A DNA stretch of 64,000 nt from contig NZ_JAGKJI010000006.1 of NCBI RefSeq assembly GCF_020329485.1, positions 62,001 through 126,000 of the forward strand, written 5' to 3'. Below the pieces are notes generated by a model that did no database searches, was not told the origin of the DNA, and was given only the letters and a program-made list of their open reading frames with translations. Made by a program: the position numbers and the translations under genes. This document shows, one piece after another, positions 35,175 to 44,502 of the stretch (its first letter is position 1; every line of letters begins with the position of its first letter). This DNA comes from Bradyrhizobium cenepequi (lineage in GTDB: Bacteria; Pseudomonadota; Alphaproteobacteria; Rhizobiales; Xanthobacteraceae).

Positions 35175-36815
35175 ATGGCACTGACCCAGAGACTAGAGTT
35201 CCGCCAGTCGCAGTCGCTGGTGATGACGCCGCAGCTGATGCAGGCGATCAAGTTGCTGCAACTGTCCAACCTGGATCTCTCGGCGTTCGTGGAAGATGAG
35301 TTGGAACGGAACCCGCTGCTGGAGCGTGCGAGCGACGGGCCGGAACCGCCGGTGGCTGGCGAGCCTGCTTCGGAACGACCGGAGTTTCCCGAGGCTGACG
35401 ATTCCAGTTTTGGCGAGGATGCCGGGAGCGAGGCGCCGAGTTCCGGGGACGGCTTCGAGCCAGGTCAGGCGGAATGGCTGAACCGCGATCTTGGCAGCCG
35501 CGCCGAGATTGAACAGACGCTGGATACCGGCCTCGACAACGTCTTCACGGAAGAGCCGGCGGAAGCCGCCGAACGCGCCGCGAAAGACGCGGCTCCGACC
35601 GCCTATACCGAGTGGGGCGGCGGCGCCTCCAGCGATGAGGACTACAATCTCGAAGCCTTTGTCGCCGCCGAGCTGACGCTTGCCGACCATCTCGCCGAGC
35701 AGCTTGCGGTCGCCTTCGCCTCGCCCTCCCAGCGCATGATCGGGCAGTATCTGATCGACCTCGTCGATGAGGCCGGCTACTTGCCGCCGGATCTCGGACA
35801 GGCAGCGGAGCGTCTCGGTGCGCCGCAGCAAGAGGTCGATGCGGTGCTCGAGGTGCTGCAGAAATTCGATCCCCCTGGCGTCTGCGCGCGAAGCTTAAGC
35901 GAGTGTCTGGCGATCCAGCTCCGCGAGCTCGATCGCTACGACCCGGCGATGCAGGCCCTGGTCGAGCATCTCGATCTCCTGGCCAAGCGCGATATTGCCT
36001 CGCTGCGGAAGCTGTGCGGCGTCGACGACGAAGACATCACCGATATGATCGGCGAGATCCGCAGGCTCGATCCGAAGCCCGGTCTGAAGTTCGGCACATC
36101 GCGGACGCAAACCATGGTGCCGGACGTCTATGTGCGGCCGGGACCCGACGGCGGCTGGCATGTCGAGCTTAACAGCGACACGTTGCCGCGCGTCCTGGTG
36201 AACCAGACCTATTACGCCGAATTGTCCAACACGATCCGGAAAGACGGCGACAAGTCCTACTTCACGGATTGCCTGCAGAATGCGACCTGGCTGGTGCGCG
36301 CGCTCGATCAGCGCGCCCGTACGATCCTCAAGGTCGCAACCGAGATCGTGCGCCAGCAGGACGGCTTCTTCACCTATGGCGTGGCGCATTTGCGGCCGCT
36401 CAATCTGAAAGCCGTGGCGGATGCGATCCAGATGCACGAATCGACGGTGTCGCGTGTGACCGCCAACAAATATATGGCGACCAATCGCGGCACTTTCGAA
36501 TTGAAGTATTTCTTCACGGCCTCGATCGCGTCCGCCGACGGCGGCGAGGCGCATTCCGCCGAGGCCGTGCGTCATCATATCAAGCAATTGATCGACGCCG
36601 AATCGCCATCCGCGATTCTCTCCGACGATACGATCGTGGAACGATTGCGCGCATCGGGCATCGATATCGCCCGCCGCACCGTCGCGAAGTATCGCGAGGC
36701 GATGCGAATTCCATCTTCGGTGCAGCGCCGCCGCGACAAACAGAGCATGCTTGGTCACGCCCTTTCAGCACCTGTCTCCTCTCCAGACCGCTCGCGCGAT
36801 ATCGCGCCCGCCTAA
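35175..36815 (+). CDS. rpoN: RNA polymerase sigma-54 factor
   Basis: 546 residues. Region I is Gln/Leu-rich (LTQRLEFRQSQSLVMTPQLM) and binds activators; acidic region II spans about 50-150; core-binding and DNA-binding parts follow. The RpoN box is ARRTVAKYREAMRIPSSVQR near residue 500, preceded by HESTVSRVTANKYMATNRGT. Required for nitrogen, transport and other enhancer-dependent promoters. Bradyrhizobium can carry two rpoN genes; which one this is cannot be told here. Confidence 0.97.
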   Translation: MALTQRLEFRQSQSLVMTPQLMQAIKLLQLSNLDLSAFVEDELERNPLLERASDGPEPPVAGEPASERPEFPEADDSSFGEDAGSEAPSSGDGFEPGQAEWLNRDLGSRAEIEQTLDTGLDNVFTEEPAEAAERAAKDAAPTAYTEWGGGASSDEDYNLEAFVAAELTLADHLAEQLAVAFASPSQRMIGQYLIDLVDEAGYLPPDLGQAAERLGAPQQEVDAVLEVLQKFDPPGVCARSLSECLAIQLRELDRYDPAMQALVEHLDLLAKRDIASLRKLCGVDDEDITDMIGEIRRLDPKPGLKFGTSRTQTMVPDVYVRPGPDGGWHVELNSDTLPRVLVNQTYYAELSNTIRKDGDKSYFTDCLQNATWLVRALDQRARTILKVATEIVRQQDGFFTYGVAHLRPLNLKAVADAIQMHESTVSRVTANKYMATNRGTFELKYFFTASIASADGGEAHSAEAVRHHIKQLIDAESPSAILSDDTIVERLRASGIDIARRTVAKYREAMRIPSSVQRRRDKQSMLGHALSAPVSSPDRSRDIAPA

Positions 36816-36867
36816 ACACGTTCCGATTGGTGAATCGGATATTGATTGCGTCTGCTTTGTTTAAGCC

Positions 36868-36912
36868 TGGCTTTTCGCCGAAGCCGGTTCCCGCTTCTTC
36901 AGATCATGCTTC
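36868..36912. repeat. Degraded REP-like repeat between rpoN and hpf
   Basis: GCCTGGCTTTTCGCCGAAGC and CTTCAGATCATGCTTC resemble the right half of the GAGCATGATC family. Confidence 0.45.
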
Positions 36913-36990
36913 AATTGCGTTCGCGTCAAATCGCGATAGTCTTGAACCCCCTCGGAAACGATCGGGATTTTACACGCATAGAGGCACGCA

Positions 36991-37593
36991 ATGACCCTTC
37001 GAATCTCGGGAAAGAGCATCTCCATCGGCGAGGCACTTCGCGTACGCGTGAGCGAGCGCACCGATGAGGTTCTGAAGAAGTATTTCGACGGCAACTATTC
37101 CGGCCATATCACGCTGAGCAAGGACGGCTTCGGCTTCCGCACCGACTGTGCATTGCACCTGGATTCCGGGATCACGCTGGAAGCGGATTCGAACGCCACA
37201 GACGCCTACGCCAGCGCGGACGCCGCGCTCCTGATGATCGAGAAGCGCCTGCGTCGCTACAAGAGCCGCCTGAAGGACCGCTCGGCCCGCAAGGCTCACG
37301 CGGCTTCTGCCGCCCTTGCCGAGCTTAACGGCGTTCCTCTGGATGCGCCAAGCTATGTGATCGAGGCGCCGGCAGAAGGCGATGAGGACGTCACCGGATA
37401 CAGCCCCGTGATCATCGCTGAGGCGACTACCTCGTTGAAGCGGCTGTCGGTCAGTGAGGCGGTGCTGGAACTGGACCTGACCGGCGCACCCTGTCTGGTC
37501 TTCCAGCACGGCGGTAGCGGCCGTGTGAACATCATTTACCGTCGTGCGGACGGCAATGTGGGCTGGGTCGATCCGCCCGTGGTTAACCCATAA
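36991..37593 (+). CDS. hpf: Ribosome hibernation promoting factor, long form
   Basis: 200 residues, the long HPF type that dimerises ribosomes to 100S by itself. The N-terminal YfiA-like domain starts TLRISGKSISIGEALRVRVS and includes LEADSNATDAYASADAALLM and the basic RRYKSRLKDRSARK. The C-terminal dimerisation domain is about 135-195 (VSEAVLELDLTGAPCLVFQH). The rpoN-hpf-ptsN order matches the classic rpoN cluster. Confidence 0.95.
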   Translation: MTLRISGKSISIGEALRVRVSERTDEVLKKYFDGNYSGHITLSKDGFGFRTDCALHLDSGITLEADSNATDAYASADAALLMIEKRLRRYKSRLKDRSARKAHAASAALAELNGVPLDAPSYVIEAPAEGDEDVTGYSPVIIAEATTSLKRLSVSEAVLELDLTGAPCLVFQHGGSGRVNIIYRRADGNVGWVDPPVVNP

Positions 37594-37684
37594 TGCCTAT
37601 GCCGTACTGCATTGACGTCCACCTTGGCCGTCCCTATGGTCCGCGGCCCTTAAGCATATGCTCGAGGGAACTGGCCGGCGGGAG

Positions 37685-37701
37685 TTGGCACGGCTCATGC
37701 C
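37685..37701 (+). promoter_or_regulatory. Sigma-54-like promoter upstream of ptsN
   Basis: TTGGCACGGCTCATGCC matches the -24/-12 consensus YTGGCACGRNNNTTGCW except two positions, with GG (37687-37688) and GC (37699-37700) 10 bp apart as required. It lies 92 bp after hpf and about 125 bp before the ptsN ATG. No activator-binding site was identified. Confidence 0.45.
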
Positions 37702-37824
37702 TTGGAGTAGAAGCCGCCCCATCGGGATCCGGACCGAAACGCCGCTTCCCGATTCATCTTCTTGACGCCTGCGACTGACAACCTATTTCGCAACCTGACG
37801 GTTCACTTCACCTCGGAACGCCCC

Positions 37825-38286
37825 ATGACGATTACCGATCTGGTCGCACCCGAGGCGATTCTCCCGGCGTTGAAAGTCATCAGCAAGAAGCAGGCGCTGC
37901 AGGAGCTCGCCGCGCGGGCCGCAAGTCTTACGGGGCAGAACGAACGTTCGATCTTCGAAGTATTGCTGCAACGCGAGAAGCTCGGCACCACCGCGGTCGG
38001 TTACGGCGTCGCAATTCCCCACGGCAAATTGCCGAAGCTGGAAAAGCTGTTCGGCTTTTTCGCGCGCCTGGAGCGCCCGATTGACTTCGAAGCGATGGAT
38101 GGCCAGCCGGTCGACCTGATCTTCCTCCTGCTCGCCCCCGAAGGCGCCGGCGCCGACCACCTCAAGGCCCTGGCGCGCATCGCCCGCCTGTTACGCGACC
38201 AGGACGTCGCCAAGAAGCTCCGCGCTTCCCGTGACGCGCAGGCAATCTACTCGGTGCTCGCGCTGCCGCCGGCAAGCGCGGCTTAG
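37825..38286 (+). CDS. ptsN: PTS IIA-like nitrogen regulatory protein (EIIA-Ntr)
   Basis: 153 residues. The phosphorylatable His 66 lies in GYGVAIPHGKLPKLEKLFGF; TSERPMTITDLVAPEAILPA gives the start region with ATG 37825. Receives phosphate from the PTS-Ntr chain (EI-Ntr, NPr) and adjusts potassium transport and nitrogen/carbon balance. The last gene of the rpoN cluster; a sigma-54-like site upstream could feed back from RpoN. Confidence 0.95.
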   Translation: MTITDLVAPEAILPALKVISKKQALQELAARAASLTGQNERSIFEVLLQREKLGTTAVGYGVAIPHGKLPKLEKLFGFFARLERPIDFEAMDGQPVDLIFLLLAPEGAGADHLKALARIARLLRDQDVAKKLRASRDAQAIYSVLALPPASAA

Positions 38287-38350
38287 TCGTTGACTGCGAA
38301 GCACATGCTGGCTCGGCCGGCACTTCGCCGTACATGATACGACCGGCCAG

Positions 38351-38647
38351 ATGACGAGAGCTGAAGCATTGAGGAAGCTACGAAGCCAAGCGGACGCCAT
38401 CAAGGCGCGCGGCGCGACGTCGCTCTACCTGTTTGGTTCGACAGCTCGCAACAAGGCGAATGCGAAAAGCGACATAGACTTGTTTGTCGACTACGATCCT
38501 AGGAGCCGCTTTAACGCCCTGGATCTGGTGGCTGCCAAGCGGCTCCTTGAGGAAAGCCTTGGCGTCGAGGTCGATTTGACCACCCGCAAGGGACTTCATC
38601 CGCTGATCCGAAAACAGATCGAAGCTGAGGCGACGCGGGTTTTTTGA
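38351..38647 (+). CDS. MntA-like minimal nucleotidyltransferase (antitoxin)
   Basis: 98 residues. Polymerase-beta fold signature YLFGSTARNKANAKSDIDLF: Gly29-Ser30 and the metal-binding Asp41/Asp43; VEVDLTTRKGLHPLIRKQI supplies the third acidic residue. In MntA-HepT modules this enzyme adds AMP to the HEPN toxin and blocks it. The stop is immediately followed by the hepT ATG (TGAATG), as usual for the pair. Its partner is frameshifted, so it may now be an orphan. Confidence 0.9.
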   Translation: MTRAEALRKLRSQADAIKARGATSLYLFGSTARNKANAKSDIDLFVDYDPRSRFNALDLVAAKRLLEESLGVEVDLTTRKGLHPLIRKQIEAEATRVF

Positions 38648-38991
38648 ATGCCCACGCGTTCCCCATTGCTGCCGATCCACGACATGCTCGAAAGTATCCG
38701 CGGCATCGAGAGGGCGCTGGCCGGAAAAACGATTCGCGATTACCAGCGCTCGTGGCTGCTGCGTTCTGCGGTTGAACGTGGAATAGAGATATCTCGGAAG
38801 CCAGTCGCCATCTCGCCAACGATTTGAAGGCGCAGCACAAGGACGTGCGTTGGAAGGATATCGCCGGCATCGGCAATATTCTGCGGCATGATTACCAGCG
38901 GGTCGATGCAGCAATCATCTGGAAAGCAGTCAAGGACGATCTACCGCCGCTCAAAGCGGCGCTGCTTGAACTCCGGGACTCCTTAAAATAG
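38648..38991 (+). pseudogene. HepT-like HEPN protein (DUF86), frameshifted
   Basis: Codons 1-45 read PLLPIHDMLESIRGIERALA and LLRSAVERGIEI as in DUF86. One base is then missing (near 38792, ATATCTCGG for an expected ATAATCTCGG). The frame changes and stops after 59 codons. The restored frame gives SEASRHLANDLKAQHKDVRW, GIGNILRHDYQRVD and a TAG at 38989-38991, 114 residues, the family length. The RNase motif R-x4-H-x-Y of active HepT toxins has Gly in place of Arg here (GNILRHDY), so even the intact form might not be a nuclease. Confidence 0.8.
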
Positions 38992-39101
38992 CACGCGTCA
39001 AGCGGCTCTGAAAAAATGCGCGGACAGCCTCTTTGGAGGACATGCCCGCGCATTCGAATTCGCTGTGGTCGCGTTCGGCCAGCGCGCGTGACGCTGCTGC
39101 G

Positions 39102-39368
39102 TCAGTGGACGCTGACGGCCTGCAGCTCGTTGCTCCAGGCGTTGGCGATTGCGGCTTCCCGGCTATCGGTCAGCATGATCGGGGTGCCGTCGGCGGCATG
39201 GAGCGCGAAGAGTGTCAGTCCCGGCGCGATCTCGGGTGCCTGGGGAAAGAGATCCGGTACATCCTCGGAACGGACCTGCTTCACATAGGCGATATGACCC
39301 TCGCCCAGATGGGCCAGCGCCTCCGGGGAGACGCTATCGCGTTCTAACGTGGTACTCACTTCACTCAT
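39102..39368 (-). CDS. DUF1150 family small protein
   Basis: 88 residues (MSEVSTTLERDSVSPEALAH... LGEGHIAYVKQVRSEDVPDL... FALHAADGTPIMLTDSREAA). The family is short, alphaproteobacterial and uncharacterised, and usually follows a small heat-shock gene as here (49 bp after hsp20). It may be a chaperone cofactor; this is inferred only from position. ATG 39368 has GAGGAG 9 nt upstream. Confidence 0.85.
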   Translation of the reverse strand: MSEVSTTLERDSVSPEALAHLGEGHIAYVKQVRSEDVPDLFPQAPEIAPGLTLFALHAADGTPIMLTDSREAAIANAWSNELQAVSVH

Positions 39369-39417
39369 GGTCTCGACTCCTCTGTCGATTAAGCGGTCGA
39401 GTCCGCTCCTCGTTCCA

Positions 39418-39843
39418 TTATTCGTGCTCATTGATAGCGATTGTCTTAATGACCCTTTCAGGTTCCGGCCTGGCCAGGTCGACCGACAACAGCCCGTTCT
39501 TCAGATCCGCGCCCAGCACCCGCATCCCCTCCGCCAGCACGAAAGTGCGCTGGAAGTGGCGCGCGGCAATGCCGCGATGGATGTATTGCCGAGCCTTGTC
39601 CTCCTGCTGACGGCCCCGGATCACAAGCTGATTTTCCTCAACCGTCACATCGAGTTGCTCGCGGGTAAATCCTGCGACCGCCAGCGTGATCCGCAGACGT
39701 TCCGGCTGGCCGTTGGACCGGTCAAACCGCTCGATGTTGTACGGAGGATAGCCGTCGGCGCCTTTCACGACGCGATCGAGCGCACGCTCGATTTCGTCGA
39801 ATCCTAGAAGGAACGGACTGGATAACGATGGAACACGAGACAT
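39418..39843 (-). CDS. Small heat-shock protein, Hsp20/IbpA type
   Basis: 141 residues with a central alpha-crystallin domain (about 35-125). YNIERFDRSNGQPERLRITL begins it and LDVTVEENQLVIRGRQQEDK follows; the class A-type GIAARHFQRTFVLAEGMRVL is clear. ATP-independent holdase for unfolding proteins. The C-terminal IxI motif appears as VIKTIAI. A hairpin masks the ribosome-binding site region upstream, suggesting thermal control; followed by DUF1150. Confidence 0.93.
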   Translation of the reverse strand: MSRVPSLSSPFLLGFDEIERALDRVVKGADGYPPYNIERFDRSNGQPERLRITLAVAGFTREQLDVTVEENQLVIRGRQQEDKARQYIHRGIAARHFQRTFVLAEGMRVLGADLKNGLLSVDLARPEPERVIKTIAINEHE

Positions 39844-39935
39844 CCCAAAGTCCTCTCGAAGCGACTTTGAGGGGCCCTTGCGGCACCCCATGCAACCGAG
39901 GGGCCTGTTGCCCTCCGGTCATGAACGAATATGGG
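39844..39935 (-). promoter_or_regulatory. Possible ROSE-like RNA thermometer in the hsp20 leader
   Basis: On the minus strand the last leader hairpin pairs CAAAGTC (39869-39863) with GACTTTG (39852-39846) over 7 bp, and the loop side can extend with a G-G mismatch against GAGAGGA, the Shine-Dalgarno. This is the layout of ROSE thermometers known from Bradyrhizobium heat-shock genes, though the canonical ROSE end sequence is not fully matched. A second GC-rich hairpin with a GCAA loop lies just upstream (about 39872-39890). Confidence 0.4.
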
Positions 39936-40002
39936 GCTGATTTGCGGGGGGTTCAAGCGTCTATGGAATCGGGATTAATTGGCCCGCCGCGAACCTTAAC
40001 GC

Positions 40003-40107
40003 TGTCATTCCGGGGCATTGCATAGCGATGAACCTGGAATCCATTTCTCCGTCATGGGCATGGGCCCGATGGATTCCGGGTTCCCGCTGCGCGGGCCCCG
40101 GAATGAC
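40003..40107. repeat. REP-like palindrome (CGTCATTCCGGGG family)
   Basis: Outer arms GTCATTCCGGGGC and GGCCCCGGAATGAC with inner GGAATCCATTTCTCC / GATGGATTCCGGG. Lies between the hsp20 promoter region and the end of ugpC. Confidence 0.85.
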
Positions 40108-40128
40108 GCGGGTGGCGGCAGTTAAGCC

Positions 40129-41217
40129 TCACCCGACCCGCCTTCGGCCATCGGCGGTGAACAGGTGCAATTTCTCGCGGGGGGCGACGGCCCGGATGCG
40201 CTGCCCGATGGCGGGGCCGGTCGCGCCGGGAACCCGGACGATGACCTCGCCCGGTGGCAGCTCGCCGGGGTTGGCGGCGACGCCCTGCTCCTCGCGCTGG
40301 CGCGTGCCGTAGACGAAGGTCTCGGCGCCGACATGCTCGACCGCCTCCACGGTGAGGCCAAGCACGATGGCACCGGGGATCGATTCGCTCGAGATCACGA
40401 AGTCCTCGGGCCGGATCCCGAGGATGCCGGCCTCGCTGGCATTGATATCGCTCGCGAGTTGCGACCTGAGTTCATCTGATGTCAGCGGCATCAGATTCAT
40501 CGGCGGCGCACCGATGAAGGCCGCGACGAAGGTGGTCGCAGGCCTTTGATAGATTTCGAGCGGATTGCCGATCTGCTCGACCACGCCGCCGTTCATCACG
40601 ACGAGGGTGTCGGCGAGCGTCATCGCCTCGAGCTGATCGTGGGTGACGTAGATCGAGGTCGTGCTCAGCCGGCGCTGAAGTTTGCGGATCTCCACACGCA
40701 TCGCGATGCGCAGCTTGGCGTCGAGATTTGACAACGGCTCGTCGAACAGGAACACCTTCGGCTGCCGCACGATCGCGCGTCCCATCGCGACGCGCTGGCG
40801 CTGGCCGCCGGAGAGCTGCCGCGGTTTGCGGTCGAGCATGGTGGCAAGCTCGAGGATGCGGGCGGCCTCCTCGACGCGCTTCCTGATCTCGGGCTCGGCC
40901 ATGCCGCGGTTGCGCAAACCATAGGCCATGTTGTTGTAGACGCTCATATGCGGATAGAGCGCGTAGTTCTGGAATACCATGGCGATGTCGCGATCGGCCG
41001 GCTCGACCTGATTGACCACGCGGCCGCCGATGTCGATCTGGCCGCCGGTGATGGTCTCGAGCCCCGCCACCATGCGCAGCAGCGTCGACTTGCCGCAGCC
41101 GGACGGGCCGACCAGCACGCAGAACTGGCCGTCGCCGACCTCGAAATCGATGCCCTTGATCGCTTCGAAGCCGCCCGGATAGGTCTTGCGGACGTTGCGG
41201 AGGGTGACGTTAGCCAT
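40129..41217 (-). CDS. ugpC: sn-Glycerol-3-phosphate-type ABC importer, ATPase
   Basis: 362 residues, CUT1-type sugar/glycerol-phosphate ATPase. Walker [17 protein letters not shown], signature [18 protein letters not shown], Walker [17 protein letters not shown], switch [10 protein letters not shown], then a TOBE domain ([20 protein letters not shown]). [20 protein letters not shown] matches UgpC closely. Last gene of ugpB-A-E-C, 3 bp after ugpE. Such ATPases can serve several CUT1 systems. Confidence 0.9.
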   Translation of the reverse strand: MANVTLRNVRKTYPGGFEAIKGIDFEVGDGQFCVLVGPSGCGKSTLLRMVAGLETITGGQIDIGGRVVNQVEPADRDIAMVFQNYALYPHMSVYNNMAYGLRNRGMAEPEIRKRVEEAARILELATMLDRKPRQLSGGQRQRVAMGRAIVRQPKVFLFDEPLSNLDAKLRIAMRVEIRKLQRRLSTTSIYVTHDQLEAMTLADTLVVMNGGVVEQIGNPLEIYQRPATTFVAAFIGAPPMNLMPLTSDELRSQLASDINASEAGILGIRPEDFVISSESIPGAIVLGLTVEAVEHVGAETFVYGTRQREEQGVAANPGELPPGEVIVRVPGATGPAIGQRIRAVAPREKLHLFTADGRRRVG

Positions 41218-41220
41218 GTC

Positions 41221-42069
41221 TCACTTTTCCGTCTCCACCAGTCCGCGCACGAAGAGCTTCTGCATCACAACGACAACGAACACCGGCGGCAGCATCGCGA
41301 GCACGGCGGTCGCCATCACCACGGGCCATTCCGTCAGCGCATCGGTGGTGGTGATCATCTTGCGGATGCCGATCTGGATCGTCTGCATGTCGTCACGCGT
41401 GGTGATCAAGAGCGGCCAGAGATATTGATTCCAGCCGAGAATGAAGAGGATCACGAACAGCGCTGCCATGTTGGTGCGTGACAATGGCAACAGCGTATCC
41501 CAGAAGAACCGGAAAGGCCCGGCGCCGTCGATGCGCGACGCCTCGAGCAATTCGTCGGGGACGGTCATGAAGAACTGGCGGAACAGCAAGGTTGCGGTGG
41601 CGGATGCGATCAGGGGCAGCGCGAGGCCGGCATAGCTGTCGAGCAGATGCAGGTCGGCGACGATCTTGTAGGTCGGATAGATTCGCACCTCGACCGGCAG
41701 CATTAGCGTGATGAAGATCAGCCAGAACATCGCCATCCGGAACGGAAAGCGGAAATAGACGATCGCATAGGCCGAGATGATCGAGATCGCGATCTTGCCG
41801 AACGCGATCAGGAGCGCCATCACCAGCGAATTGAGCAGCATCGTGCCGACCGGCTCGCGGGTCGAGCCGCTCGTGCCGACGAAGATGGTCTGGTAGTAGG
41901 TTTGAAGGAAATGTCCGCCGGGCAACAACGACATCTGGCCGTTGGCGATCACAGCGTTTTCCTGGGTCGACGCAACGATGGCGAGATAGACCGGAAACGC
42001 GACGATGGCGATACCGAACCACAGGATCGCGTGCGCGACGTAGCGCTGGATGCCTTCCTGCTCGACCAT
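41221..42069 (-). CDS. ugpE: Glycerol-3-phosphate-type ABC importer, permease E
   Basis: 282 residues with six membrane helices and the EAA loop LLEASRIDGAGPFRFFWDTL that contacts the ATPase. Start [14 protein letters not shown] at 42069 overlaps the ugpA stop by one base (TGATG). The longer open frame to 42960 is antisense-like noise. Pairs with UgpA as the membrane channel. Confidence 0.92.
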   Translation of the reverse strand: MVEQEGIQRYVAHAILWFGIAIVAFPVYLAIVASTQENAVIANGQMSLLPGGHFLQTYYQTIFVGTSGSTREPVGTMLLNSLVMALLIAFGKIAISIISAYAIVYFRFPFRMAMFWLIFITLMLPVEVRIYPTYKIVADLHLLDSYAGLALPLIASATATLLFRQFFMTVPDELLEASRIDGAGPFRFFWDTLLPLSRTNMAALFVILFILGWNQYLWPLLITTRDDMQTIQIGIRKMITTTDALTEWPVVMATAVLAMLPPVFVVVVMQKLFVRGLVETEK

Positions 42070-42950
42070 CAGTAGGTCACCTTGCGCTCGACGAAGCGGA
42101 ACTGGATCGCCGTGAGGCCGATCACGATGACCATCAGGATCACCGATTGCGCCGCGGAGCCGCCGAGATTGCCGCCAAGCAGGCCGTCGACATAGACCTT
42201 GTACACCATCGTCTCGGTCGCCTTCGCCGGCCCGCCGCGCGTCATTGTATCGATGATGCCGAACGTGTCGAAGAAGGCGTAGACGATGTTGATGACGAGG
42301 AGGAAGAAGATGGTCGGCGACAGCAGCGGGAACGTCACCGTCCAGAACCGCCGCATCGGGCGCGCCCCGTCGATTGCGGCCGCCTCGATCACGCTTTTCG
42401 GAATGCTCTGCAGGCCTGCGAGGAAGAACAGGAAATTGTAGGAAATCTGCTTCCATGCGGCGGCCAGGATGATCAGGAGCGCGGCCTGGTTGCCGTCGAG
42501 CAGCGGATTCCAGTCGATGCCCATGCCGCGCAATCCGCGCGCCAGGATTCCGAGCGAGGGGTGCAGCATGAACACCCAGAGCACGCCGACGACCGGCGGG
42601 GCGACGGCATAGGGCCAGATCAGCAGCGTGCGATACAGTGTGCCGCCGCGCAGCGGCTTGTCGGCCATGACAGCCAGCAGCAACGCTGATGATAGCGACG
42701 AGAACGCGATCGCGAAGGAGAATACGAAGGTCCTGACGATCGCCGCGAAATAGTCCGGCTGGCTGAGGATGTCCTGGTAGTTCTCGAACCAGACGAAACT
42801 GGTCGAGAGCCCGAACGCATCCTGGAGCAGGAAGGATTGCACCACCGCCTGCGCAGCCGGCCAATAGAAGAAGATCAGCACGATCGCGAGCTGCGGCGCG
42901 ACCAGCGCGTAAGGCAACAGCTTTGACTGGAAAACCGACTGCTTCTGCAT
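42069..42950 (-). CDS. ugpA: Glycerol-3-phosphate-type ABC importer, permease A
   Basis: 293 residues, six membrane helices. N-terminus [20 protein letters not shown] and [20 protein letters not shown] are typical UgpA; the EAA loop is [20 protein letters not shown]. One-base overlap with ugpE; 63 bp from the ugpB stop. Confidence 0.92.
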   Translation of the reverse strand: MQKQSVFQSKLLPYALVAPQLAIVLIFFYWPAAQAVVQSFLLQDAFGLSTSFVWFENYQDILSQPDYFAAIVRTFVFSFAIAFSSLSSALLLAVMADKPLRGGTLYRTLLIWPYAVAPPVVGVLWVFMLHPSLGILARGLRGMGIDWNPLLDGNQAALLIILAAAWKQISYNFLFFLAGLQSIPKSVIEAAAIDGARPMRRFWTVTFPLLSPTIFFLLVINIVYAFFDTFGIIDTMTRGGPAKATETMVYKVYVDGLLGGNLGGSAAQSVILMVIVIGLTAIQFRFVERKVTY

Positions 42951-43013
42951 GACACCCCAAGCAAAGCAGGCCGCATCATGCGGCCCGCCGGATCCATCGC
43001 ATCACTGCATCAT

Positions 43014-44333
43014 TCAGCGTACGGCGGTTTTTTCAAACTGCCGGAGCATCTGGTTGCCGCGCTCAACGGCGGCATCGAGCGCTTGCTTGGCCGTCTTCTT
43101 GCCGGCCAGCGCCTGCTCGATCTCTTCCGCCCAGATGTCGCGAAGCTGAACCATGTTGCCGAGGCGCAGGCCGCGCGAGTTCTCGGTCGGCTCTTTGTTG
43201 GTGAGCTCCTTCAGCGGGGTCTCCAGATAGGGCTGGTCCTTGTAGAAGCCCTCCGCCTTCGTTTTCTCATAGGCGGCCTTGGTGATCGGCAGATAACCGG
43301 ACGCCTTGTGGATCCCGATCTGGCGGTCGGTGTCAGAGAGGAAGGCCAGGAACTTGGCGACGCCCTTGTATTCCTCGGCCGTCTTGCCACCCATCACCCA
43401 CAGCGAGGCGCCGCCGATGATCGAATTCTGCGGGGCGCCCTTGGCGTCCGGGTAATAGGGCATCGGCGCGTTGGTCCAGTTGAACTTGGCCTGCGACTTC
43501 ACATTGGCGAAGAAGGCCGACGAGGTCAGGAAGATCGGGCACTCGCCCGAGGTGAAGCGGCCCTCGCCGGTGTTGGTGCGGCCGGAATAGTCGTAGGTCT
43601 TGTCCTTCTGCAGCTCGATCAGATTTTCGAGATGCTTGACCTGCAGCGGTCCGTTGAACTGCAGCACGGTGTCGAAGCCGTCGAGCCCGTTGGCCTTGCT
43701 GGCCAGCGGCACGTTGTGCCAGGCCGAGAGCTGCTCGAGATTGACCCAGGTCGCCCAGGCGTTGGAGAAGCCGCAATTGGTGTAGCCGGCAGCTTTCAGC
43801 TTCTTCGCGGCATCGAACACTTCCGGCCAGGTCTTCGGAATCTCCGCAACATTCGCCTTCTTCAAGGCGTCCAGATTGACCCACATCACGGTCGAGGACG
43901 AGTTGAAGGGGAAGGACAGCATCTCCCCTTTCGAGGTCGAGTAATAGCCGGTGATCGCGGGCAGGTAGCTCTTGGGATCGAATTTCTCGCCGGCCTCCTG
44001 CATCAGCTTGTAGACCGGCTTGATCGCGCCGGTCGCTGCCATCATGGTGGCAGTGCCGACCTCGAAGACCTGCATGATGTGGGGCGCGTTGCCGGCGCGG
44101 AACGCCGCAATGCCGGCGTTCAGGGTGTCCGCATAGCCGCCCTTGTAGGTCGGGACGACCTTGTATTCGCTCTGTGATGCGTTGAAGTCATTGGCGAGCT
44201 TGACCACGACATCGTTGTTGCCGCCGGTCATGGCGTGCCACCATTGGATTTCAGTCGCGGCAAACGCCGGCGAAGCGCCGAATGCCAGTGCGACCGCGAT
44301 TGCTGCAGCGCCGAACTGTCGAAAAGCCATCAA
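43014..44333 (-). CDS. ugpB: Glycerol-3-phosphate-type periplasmic binding protein
   Basis: 439 residues, CUT1 extracellular binding protein with signal peptide (cleaved near SPAFAA). WWHAMTGGNNDVVVKLANDF and ASKANGLDGFDTVLQFNGPL are characteristic of UgpB. It gives the importer its specificity (glycerol-3-phosphate or glycerophosphodiesters in characterised systems). First gene of the operon; no Pho box was identified upstream. Confidence 0.92.
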   Translation of the reverse strand: MMAFRQFGAAAIAVALAFGASPAFAATEIQWWHAMTGGNNDVVVKLANDFNASQSEYKVVPTYKGGYADTLNAGIAAFRAGNAPHIMQVFEVGTATMMAATGAIKPVYKLMQEAGEKFDPKSYLPAITGYYSTSKGEMLSFPFNSSSTVMWVNLDALKKANVAEIPKTWPEVFDAAKKLKAAGYTNCGFSNAWATWVNLEQLSAWHNVPLASKANGLDGFDTVLQFNGPLQVKHLENLIELQKDKTYDYSGRTNTGEGRFTSGECPIFLTSSAFFANVKSQAKFNWTNAPMPYYPDAKGAPQNSIIGGASLWVMGGKTAEEYKGVAKFLAFLSDTDRQIGIHKASGYLPITKAAYEKTKAEGFYKDQPYLETPLKELTNKEPTENSRGLRLGNMVQLRDIWAEEIEQALAGKKTAKQALDAAVERGNQMLRQFEKTAVR

Positions 44334-44502
44334 ACCCCTCCCATTAAGCCGCCATCTCCGTCGGTTGCGCTAACAGCGCGGAATGACGTGCAAATGACCT
44401 ATAAGCGAAGATCATGGCGCCGGGGAAGCCGGAGAAAGGTAGAAACGACGAAAGGCGCCGGTAGCGGCGCTCCGAATGCCAAGGGTTCGCGCTGGCTTTA
44501 GC

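Noticed and set aside
41221..42960. 579-codon minus-strand frame spanning ugpE and ugpA
   Set aside because: The upper half is an out-of-frame shadow of ugpA; true ugpE starts at 42069.
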